Of a stretch of 15,071 bases of DNA, positions 7,774 through 15,071 are shown in pieces. The notes below the pieces were generated by a model. The model did no database searches. It was not told the origin of the DNA and saw only the letters and a list, made by a program, of their open reading frames with translations. Position 1 is the first letter of the stretch. Every line of letters begins with the position of its first letter. Made by a program: the position numbers and the translations under genes. The DNA comes from Clavulina sp. PMI_390 (taxonomy: Eukaryota > Basidiomycota > Agaricomycetes > Cantharellales > Hydnaceae). The stretch covers positions 1 to 15,071 of the forward strand of contig WIDE01000276.1 in assembly GCA_015039315.1 (NCBI GenBank), given 5' to 3'.

Positions 7774-9421
7774 TGAGGAAAGGAAAAATCTGGTTGATTG
7801 ACCTAACATAAGAACATTAGTAGGTCACCAGACTTATGTCCAACAAGACCAATTCAGTGATTAAGCTTTTGAGCTAAAGGTTAAGGGAAAGATTAGGGGT
7901 GGATCAATGGGTTAGGGAATGGGATGGATGAATTATCTAGCTATAAGGCTATTAGTTGCAGGCTTGAACTTCTGACTACTGGCACTAAGCACTCCAAAGT
8001 GACTTCAGGTTCTAAAGATGCTAGATCTCTGCGACTCCTATTCACAAACTTAGTTGTGGTTCTGATGGGTACAGGTCTGCTCTCTGGTGTTAGAGTAGGT
8101 TAAGGGTTTACTTGACACTAGTCAATAATTAAGGCTGGATAGGATGGGATATATGGTCAGAGGTTTAAGCCCATTGCTTGGTGCAGATAATGGGTTAATA
8201 GTTTGCGGGGAGTACAAGGGCTACTGATTTTTTTTATGATCTGATCAGGCAGTCTGCCTATCCTTATATACATGCTATGTGGCATAGCCACAGAACTAGG
8301 GATAGCAAGCTGTTAACCAATCAAAATCATTCCATAGAATGGGCAACAAATCAGAGCTGTACCAAAGAATGGGAAGCCAATCAGAATATTACCAAAGAGT
8401 GAGGAACCAATCAGAGTAATCCAAAAGAGTGGGAAACTAGCCAAAGCAATAGATTAGACTCAACACCAGGTAGCAAATGAAAAGTGGAGAGGATGTAATC
8501 AATCAGAGTTAAGGATGGGATGAAACCAATCAGAATCAAGAAAGTAGTCAACAAATCAGAGTGAGCAAGACAGGGAGCAAATCAGAATGGAGTGTGGTGT
8601 AGTTGGCTAGGGCATTCATGACCCAGTGTAAGGGATGGTATTCAAACTATGCAAGGCCATAGTCGAACAGCCTTCGAATTCCTTTAGAGTAGCTATTTTC
8701 TGTACATTTTCCATTCTCCTTCGCCTCGAACGAACGCGCCGTTTGCCCTTTGGCCGAGAGGTCGCTTGAACATCAAAGCTTCGCTGAGTGCGTCCCAGGC
8801 TCACATATAATGTCGAGCAACCTGCCAGCCTCATGTTAGTATATATACTAGGATAATTAGGATAGTCTCAAAATCGAACAGTCTTTACCCTGTGAACCCT
8901 GTCTGATTTCTCGTCTAATTTCTCACTCACTCTCTCTCTTGCTCTCTTTCTCTTTTGTGTTCCTCTCTCGCTCACTCCAACCGATCCTCCCAGATTGGTT
9001 GCCTCGGTGTGCTAGAAGCACGCTCTTGGTTGATCACTAGATTGACCACCTGATTGACACTCCGTCGATCTGCCGCACCTGTCAGTGCAGCCCAGGGATC
9101 TCGCTCGATCTCATTGGTCAATGTAGGTACGTTTTGTATCTCAGCAAGCTTGCTTGATCAACTCTCCAATCCGTTATCACTCTTGCGTGGCAACACGAGG
9201 CTACCATGCGTCATGCCACATGCGCTGATATACTAATTTAATACATTCTATTTTCCGCGCAAGGCATCTCTACTCTAGGGGTATATTTTACGCAACCTCT
9301 TACACCCAGGTAATAGTAAGTCTGACTGAAGGTCCTATTTCCATATCCCAGAGTTAGAGTTTATTAGTGAAAAATGTGAAAATGAGAGGTATCTGACCCA
9401 TGCATCATAGTCCCTTCTACA
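7774..9421 (-). mobile_element. LTR-like element, copy B, interrupted by a younger solo LTR
   Basis: On + the copy begins TGAGGAAAGG and ends CCCTTCTACA, so its sense strand is minus. It is the reverse of copy A and parallel to copy C. It is split: 7774-8626 and 9310-9421 belong to it, and 8627-9304 is a separate insertion. The TATA box lies on the minus strand at about 8263-8274. CCAATCAGA motifs recur between 8320 and 8530. Flanking bases (CCCAC and GCACA) do not form a target duplication, so this copy may have been rearranged since it inserted. Confidence 0.6.
8627..9304. mobile_element. Solo LTR (678 bp) inserted in copy B, target duplication CCCAG
   Basis: It starts TGTAAGGGATGG and ends ACCTCTTACA; TGTAAG/CTTACA are perfect 6-bp inverted ends. 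CCCAG flanks it at 8622-8626 and 9305-9309. In contrast to the CpG-poor copy B around it, it is rich in CpG, which fits a much younger insertion. A TATATATA-type motif at about 8840-8848 followed by a CT-rich run at about 8905-8975 suggests sense on +. No internal retrotransposon sequence remains, so it probably arose by LTR-LTR recombination. Confidence 0.8.
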
Positions 9422-9649
9422 GCACATGTACTGTATAATATCCATACAGAGAGTTATGGTGTCCTCTTACCAAAGCAACCTGGGGAGGAGAATCTCTAAA
9501 AGAAAAGAAATCCAATCTACAAAGAAAGCCTACATCAATAGAGGGTCCAAGTGAAGTGCTGAGAGCTCTCTATTTAAGATAAACCAAAGTGAGAAAGACT
9601 CACTAAGAATCAAAGAAAGAAGCTTAGCTAAAGAAATAAAAAATGCGGG
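9422..9649. other. Spacer between LTR copies B and C
   Basis: 228 bp, purine-rich on +, without a gene. A primer-binding site and polypurine tract would be expected here if B and C were the two LTRs of one retroelement. Neither is visible, so B and C are better read as separate insertions. Confidence 0.4.
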
Positions 9650-10617
9650 TGAGGAAGGGAAAAATCTGGTAGATTGACCTAATACAAGAATGTTAGTAGG
9701 TCTCCAAACTTACCTCCACCAAGACTGATTTGGTGATTAAGCTTTCAAGCTAAGAGTTAAGGGAGAGTTTGTAGGGATAGATGAATGAATGGATGGATAG
9801 GTAGATTGAGGATTATCTAGCTGTAATGTGTTAGTCACTGGCTTAACTTTCTGGCTACTGGCACTAAGCACTTCTTGGATGAGTTCAGGTTCTGAAGATA
9901 CTAGATCTCTGTTACTCCTATCCAGGAACTTGTTTGTGTGTTCTGATGAGTACAGGTCTGTTCTCCAATTCAGCTGAGACTGTCCTTGGTGTTAGGGTAG
10001 ATTAAGGGTCACCTGGTGCTAATCAACAGTGAAGAGTAGGATAAGAGGTGGATAGGAATTGAGATGAAGTGGTTAGGGATGGAGTGATTTGGTGGGTTTG
10101 TGGCTTGGTTTGTGGATTTAGGGGGAAGATATGTGATTGATTTGTTGTCCCTTTTGCTGGACAGGTTCTGTCCTTATATACATGTTGCAGAGCATGGCCA
10201 CAAGGTAAGGACCAATAATCTGGAAACCAATCAGATCCAAGAATTAAGTTCAAGGTAAGGGTAGCGAATGAGAATCAAGAAAGTAGGCGCCAATCAAATT
10301 AAAGCATCAGTCAGTAAATCAAATCAAGATATTGGCCAGCAAGTCACATGGACATAGAGCTGATGAATCAAAAACAAGAATAGGATCAACCAATCAGAAT
10401 CAACATAGAATAGACCAATCAGAACAAGAGATGGTAGTCAGCCAAAATGTATTTGGGAAAGAGGAAAAATGGAAGAAGGAATGGAAGAATGGAAGGCCAA
10501 TGGGAGTGGTACCAGGTCTATGGGTTTTGAGCTGTTACCTTATTAGGACGTTAGAATTTCCTGGTTCAAATGCAAAAATGAGAGGTATCTGACCCACACA
10601 CCATATTCCCTTCTACA
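9650..10617 (-). mobile_element. LTR-like element, copy C (968 bp)
   Basis: On + it begins TGAGGAAGGG and ends CCCTTCTACA, like copy B. The bases outside are GCGGG (9645-9649) and GCAGG (10618-10622), a 4-of-5 match consistent with an aged 5-bp target duplication. The minus-strand TATA box lies at about 10171-10182. CCAATCAGA motifs stand upstream of it in the sense direction (about 10225-10425). The terminal 60 bp match copy A closely when one is reverse-complemented. Confidence 0.6.
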
Positions 10618-11243
10618 GCAGGTAACACACTGTAAGCAGAAATGCAACAATCCTAAGACTACACAATGTCCACAGACAGGTCTAGCCAAACAGATACCAG
10701 GTCTAGAAAGATGCAAGTCTATCTTGTATAATCCAATCCTCTAAAAAGCACTGCATATGGTCACCTTGGATCCTACACCAGTGCCAGGGGATGTCTGAGC
10801 TCTATCTATATATGCAGTCTAGTCTAGTGCTCTTGAAATATCTGTAGTAGGTAGTACTGAGCTTGTAGGTACAAGTATGTAGTAGAGGAATGAAGTAAAG
10901 AGGGCTTAAGTGCATGTGGAAGGTAGAGTAATAGTGCTTGTGGGGGTAAATCTCTGTAAGATTTGTTGGACTTCTCAGAGCACTTGCTGGGCCTGATACA
11001 CCTAAGCTCAGAAGGTCTTAGAAGCCTATGGAAGGATTACTAAGTACATGAGTAAGCTATAGAACCCTAAGGAATGACATGGAACCATATGGATACCTCC
11101 TTATTATGTTTTAAGTGATCAATAACATATGGCTTAAAACAGTAATAGTGGCGAGATAATGGTCATACTATACCCAAATGATGAATATCTGGTAGTGCTA
11201 TAGTGGCAATGGAAGATCCATACAAAGTATAGCCCAGATCATA
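10618..11243. other. Internal DNA of the large element, right part
   Basis: CpG-poor DNA without a recognisable gene. Short repeats (GTCTAGTCTAG, GTAGGTAGTA) and a weak inverted pair of TTATTATGTTTTAAG-like and CTTAAAAC-like strings at about 11101-11140 are the only structure seen. Confidence 0.35.
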
Positions 11244-11322
11244 GAGCTCTAGGAATTTCCACCCCTCTCTGGGAATCAATACCCCCCTCTGGGAATCTAC
11301 ACCAATTCTCTGGAGAACCAAT
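11244..11322. repeat. Right inverted terminus with two to three 20-bp units
   Basis: Read on the minus strand it gives the outer tip TGGTTCTCCAGAGAATTGG, then two complete GATTCCCAGAG units, a final GGTGGAAATTCCTAGAGCT, and then leaves the repeat. The order matches the left terminus (5870-6026) with four middle units missing, which is the difference expected from slippage in one arm. Confidence 0.75.
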
Positions 11323-11342
11323 ATACACGCACCATGACCAAA

Positions 11343-12780
11343 GAGTGGAGATCTGACATGTGTCTTGCCGTATGACGTCCTATTAGTATAGAGCTCAGAA
11401 AAACATTCCGTTATCCCAAAGTAAATAACTGGGATGTTCTCCACGACGTTATTTGCTGCATTCACAAGTTCACAACCTGCAAAGAGCTATACCTTCTTGC
11501 GCAAGAATGATAACATTTAGCTAATCCACTGCTGGCTCATGCCCAATTTTCTGCGTCTGAACACTACCATAATGAGTTTTCCGTTCTATCTTATGGCCCA
11601 GCTTCAGCAGCTCCGAGTCTGATGGACAAACTGATTTATCGCGAACGGTATACACCAGCCCCATCATAAAAGACAATGACCCCCATTCTTTATTCATGTA
11701 TGGGAGATGATTGTACGCCCTTGCCAGTCCTCCAACTACAGCGTAAAAACAGAAGTCTCATCACTATGGATCGTGCTTATCACAAGTTGAATGCCCGCCC
11801 CTGTATCTGCAACGCTCTTTTTGTTACTTTATCAGTGATTTATTGCCCAAAATCCTCATTTCCCTCCAGGACCTCGCGCTTTGAGTACAGAAAAATAGTG
11901 ATATTCAACCAGTATTCAGGTACTTCGTGAGTTTATTGACGCAGGTCAATCATTGCTATACCCTAGCCGTAATCACTTTGTCCTCATCATGCTGCACTAA
12001 TAAATCATTTTTGCCCCCTCTAATTGGCAAAGATTTGGTTATACGTAGTTACTTTTGACAGTATAAATATCAATTGAAGGTTTGGTACATCTTCGCCTAA
12101 TCTGCTATAGGGAGAATCGCCAACCAACTAATGCGGCCCGAGAGGGACAAAACAAGAGAAGAATTAGGGGGACGGATGACAAGAGTTGACTCCACGCCGC
12201 CGTTAGGACCGCAAACTACAAATATTTACTGTATAATGATCGAAATCAAACGAAAACTGAGCGAGTAGACTGGAATGATACGACAAGGTGTGGCGATGTG
12301 GTGAGTCATTACTGATTAGATGAGCAATCCATAACAGTAATCACGGCATTGCACTCACCTCGAATAGCGAGGAAGTATATCTCTGTTCGTCGGGGTATCA
12401 ACTGGAATAATAATAAGAAGAAAATGTAGAGGGGTGGGGGGCGGGAAACTACGCCCTGAGTTGTCCGACAGACTACAAGCGACGTACACGGATGCAAGTG
12501 TTTGAGCAGAAGAGAAGGGGAGAGCGGCCAAGCGACTATATGTCTCAGTGTTAAACCTGTGTAAATTAGACAGCAGCAGCAAGGAAAAGCCATGTTTATT
12601 TAGTAAAGTGAGCCTCAATGGCCGTGGCGAGGCGGCAATACTATGGACCCAGGGAGATCTCATAATGTTATATATTGATTTTACCGAGGCGTACTACCTA
12701 TACAAGTTTGTCATCCGTATCCTATCGTCGCGCCCGCAGGGGTGAATCTTGTATACCCTATGGATAGCAAGTAGAAAGAC
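11343..12780. other. CpG-normal host DNA right of the large element, no gene recognised
   Basis: Several frames of 65-100 residues are open on both strands (for example 11676-11930 on +, 12309-12663 on -), but none shows a known motif. On the minus strand a segment at about 12359-12401 is flanked by a TTATTATTCCAG acceptor and a GTGAGTG donor, with a C/T-rich run upstream, as in the 5' part of a fungal gene. No following coding exon could be joined to it. A degenerate or non-coding transcription unit is possible. Confidence 0.3.
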
Positions 12781-13480
12781 AAGCAGTTCACCCTAGACAG
12801 ATTAGCTCACATCTAGGAGGAGATACTGTGTTTTCCTCTTCTTTCTTCTCCAGTATTATCTTTTTTCCCTCTTCTCTGTCTCTCAAGTGTTAGCTGTGGG
12901 ATTAGACTGTGAAAGAGCTGTGCACCTGAGACCAGTCTGTGTCTGGGTGTTGTGTGCAGCATAGCCAGCGGGATCTGAAGGTGATTGCCCACAAGACAGC
13001 TAGGTATCTGCCCCACACAGGACAGAACAATTCAGTGGTGTCTTAGACCAGAGTTCTTGTTGCGGTTTCTCTCCTCATTCCTCAGCACTTTGGAGGATTG
13101 CCTCCACTGAGGGGAACCTCCATCTCCTGAACACACTAAGAGTTGACTTCTTCTATGTGCCCTCTCTCCTACAGAAATAATATCTAAAAATAAGGACAAT
13201 GTAACTCAGAAGGTATCAAAGAATGAGGGATGGCTAGAATAGTCAATGTACAAAGAGAAGGTAAAACCATATAGAAGGGCATGTGAAATGAGGATCTCCT
13301 ATTACCATTCAAATCACCAGAAAGGAAGGGGAGTTTGTTGAAGCAGAGGTGAGCATATACACTCACATTAATTTGCCAGCTGAGTGAGAGGGAGAATCTG
13401 AGTATTTACATAGGCATGTGCCTACAAAGGACTTGAACATTCAGATATTAGTAACTATGTTCTGCAACACAGATGAGTCT
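12781..13480. other. Unassigned DNA before the 54-bp array
   Basis: CpG-poor, with a C/T-rich run at about 12830-12885 and CTCTCTCCTACA at about 13164-13175. The style recalls an LTR, but no matching TG start or target duplication was found. No credible gene on either strand. Confidence 0.3.
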
Positions 13481-14490
13481 TAACATTCAGATACATTTCA
13501 AATTCTCAGATCCAGGTTTTGAGGGTTTGTCACTGTGGATCTGAGACTCAGATACCATGTTCAATTCTCAGATCCCATTTCCATATTGGGGATCTGAGGT
13601 TCATATGGCCTACTCCAATGTTCAGATCCTGTTTCCACACTGCAGATCTGAGGTTCAGATGACCTTTTCCAATGTTCAGATCCCACTTCCTCTTTTGGGA
13701 TCTGATGTAAGACGTGTTCTTGAAATGGATCCCTAAGTGAAATGCAATCAAAGAGACGGATGTCAATCAAGAACTGCCGAGAGTGATTTGCCATGTGCTT
13801 TGACGTCGATTGTCAATTTGAGATAAGATTGCCTAGAGCTCGGAGTGCTTCGGCACTGAGCTACAGGCAGTAGTTAGATGGTTGCGTATGTCGTAGTGCG
13901 TGCTGTTGGCGAGCACAACAACTGGGAGACAGAACTAGTAAATTATACGACAAGGGGAAGCTTGTCACAATTAGTCACTACCTATGTACAGTAGACTCGA
14001 CGCCACACATGAAATATATCTATCCACATAGTTAAGAGCGACAGCGCTACTTGTTGAATAGAATGAAAGATAAAGAAATAAAAGAATGGCCAAGTGAGCA
14101 ACGTCACGAGGCTACCTTCCTCCCATCCTTACATCTGAGGTTCAGATACCATGTTCAAGACTCAGATGCCATTTCCAGATTGGGGGTCTGATGTTCAGAT
14201 TATGTATCCCAATGTTCAGATCCCCAAACTGGAAGTAGTATCTAATGTTCAAATGATACATTCCAATATTCAGATACCAAAATCTGAAATAGGATCTGAG
14301 CCTCAGATGACATATGTCAATGTTCAAATACCATATCCAGAAATGGGATATGAGTCTCAGATGACACATTCCCATGTTCAGATACCAGATTGAGAAGTGG
14401 CATCTGAACCTCAGATGCCATGTTCCAATATTCAGATCCCAAAACTCAAATACCTGTCTGAACCCCTCAGACCACATATCTCAATACTCA
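13480..14490. repeat. 54-bp palindromic tandem array, split by an LTR insertion
   Basis: Units read roughly TTCAGATCCCATTTCC..., then GGGGATCTGAGGTTCAGAT..., then TTCCAATG, with a 54-bp period clearest at 13566-13700 and more worn at 14134-14490. Each unit contains CAGATCC and GGATCTG in inverted order, so it can fold on itself. Because 54 is a multiple of three, frames stay open on both strands and give 18-residue periodic peptides; these are likely by-products. The array continues exactly across the LTR when the insertion and one target copy are removed. Confidence 0.8.
13706..14133. mobile_element. Solo LTR (428 bp) inserted in the 54-bp array, target duplication TCTGA
   Basis: It begins TGTAAGACGTG and ends CCATCCTTACA, with perfect 6-bp inverted ends TGTAAG/CTTACA. 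TCTGA flanks it at 13701-13705 and 14134-14138. It is CpG-rich inside a CpG-poor array, so it is a recent arrival. It shares its terminal hexamer and the 12-mer CACGAGGCTACC (14105-14116) with the solo LTR at 8627-9304 (12-mer at 9194-9205), but the rest does not align obviously. They may be related families. Orientation is not established. Confidence 0.8.
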
Positions 14491-15071
14491 GATGATAAAT
14501 GACACTGGGTATAGACCACAATGATGTTACAAATTGTTGTATTTATTTATTTTGGTCAGGCCATGACCTGTCCCTTCCTTTTTGTTTGGTCGCACCCCAT
14601 GCACATAGAACACAAGTCAAATGCCATGTAAAATATGAACATTTCTGGTGTTGTGTGACTGTTTTGTAACTGAGTGTTCAGATGTCAGATGCAGGTTATT
14701 GGCAGCTGAACCTGAGTCAGGTCAAATACATACAAACATATACCAAATGGGTGTCATTTTGACCTTGTTTTGGTATATTGAGAGGGTACAGTTTCTCTGA
14801 ATGCTCAGAGCAACAATTTTTTTTTTTTGGAATAGCTTTAGGATTAGGCTAGATCATGTAAATACGCCTAGAATTAGTGGTAGAAATAAATTTCTAGTAC
14901 ATATGTATCCATGCTGTGGTAAATAATATCTCTGAACGCTCAAACAGCTGCTCTGAGTGTTCATACATAGCTAAAAAAGAAAATCAAAAAATCTACTTCA
15001 ATGATGCAGTAGAGAGACTATCAGAAGTAAAGAACTATCCTGACAGAAAATGGGAGAAACTGTAGCTAAAT
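14491..15071. other. AT-rich DNA with short inverted repeats, no gene
   Basis: Three small inverted repeats are seen: GGTCA/TGACC at about 14554-14568, ATATACCAAA with TTTGGTATAT at about 14739-14780, and TGAACGCTCA with TGAGTGTTCA at about 14932-14962. A run of 13 T lies at about 14817-14829. CTCTGAAYGCTC occurs twice (about 14796 and 14930). No coding region or transposon end could be defined. Confidence 0.4.

Larger units (their letters stand above)
5870..11322. mobile_element. ~5.45-kb composite element bounded by inverted termini made of 20-bp repeats
   Basis: The left end reads TGTTCTCCAGAGATTTGG followed by an array of 20-bp units. The reverse complement of the right end reads TGGTTCTCCAGAGAATTGG followed by two to three units of the same repeat, and closes with the same GGGGTGGARATTCCYAGAGCT sequence found at the inner end of the left array. 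Both ends therefore share outer tip, repeat units and inner border, and differ mainly in unit number. After subtracting the nested LTR-like copies about 1.6 kb remains, without a recognisable transposase. It may be a non-autonomous or decayed DNA transposon. The family is unknown. Confidence 0.6.

Noticed and set aside
8834..9304. A shorter LTR starting at TGTTAGTATA
   Set aside because: The flanks CCTCA and CCCAG do not match. Starting at 8627 gives perfect CCCAG duplicates and matching inverted ends.
7774..10617. Copies B and C as the two LTRs of one short retroelement
   Set aside because: They are parallel with a 228-bp spacer, but no primer-binding site or polypurine tract is visible next to them, the outer flanks do not match, and copy C has its own near-duplicate flanks.
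11163..11465. Minus-strand frame of 100 residues
   Set aside because: It runs through the 20-bp repeat terminus of the large element, so most of the peptide is repeat-derived.
12359..12401. Minus-strand internal exon flanked by good splice sites
   Set aside because: No neighbouring exon could be joined into a credible protein. It is noted only in the description of the region.

Overview
The window looks like a repeat-rich, gene-poor stretch of a filamentous basidiomycete genome, most likely an agaricomycete. The reasons are short spliceosomal introns (52-97 nt) with GTRNGN donors and CTRAC-type branch sites, a NACHT/STAND-type NTPase whose N-terminal half resembles a domain widespread in Agaricomycetes, many fungal-style transposon remnants, and patchy loss of CpG of the kind left by cytosine methylation. 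There is no bacterial operon structure, no tRNA or rRNA gene that I can recognise, and no CRISPR array.

Layout. 1-1163: CpG-normal DNA with short diffuse repeats (AATCGTACAT-like decamers, a GGTTCG/CGAACC cluster, GTGACC pairs) and no credible gene. 1164-1650: a MITE-like element with inverted repeats of about 50 bp. 2051-2277: a possible fragment of a membrane-protein gene. 2248-4838: the only convincing protein gene, rebuilt here as seven exons coding for 729 residues, with an N-terminal agaricomycete domain, a helical middle, and a NACHT ATPase at the C-terminus with no repeat domain after it. About 5870-11322: a composite of roughly 5.45 kb bounded by matching inverted termini made of 20-bp GC-rich repeats. 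It holds three copies of a ~1-kb LTR-like element (one on +, two on -), and one of those copies is split by a younger 678-bp solo LTR with a perfect 5-bp target duplication. 11343-13480: mostly unassigned. 13480-14490: a 54-bp palindromic tandem array split by a 428-bp solo LTR with a perfect 5-bp target duplication. 14491-15071: AT-rich DNA with short inverted repeats.

Interpretation. The insertions give a relative chronology: CpG-poor older elements (the 20-bp-repeat element, the ~1-kb LTR family, the 54-bp array) were entered by CpG-rich younger LTRs. The NACHT gene shows the same contrast inside one reading frame. Its first large exon has about 24 CpGs in 474 bp, while the last ~1,570 bp contain only two. 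Conserved arginine positions of the NACHT module read as cysteine, the change expected from CGN to TGN decay. The gene is therefore either an unusual fungal NLR with an uncharacterised N-terminal domain or an NLR being eroded by methylation-driven mutation. All family assignments were made by eye, without a database search.
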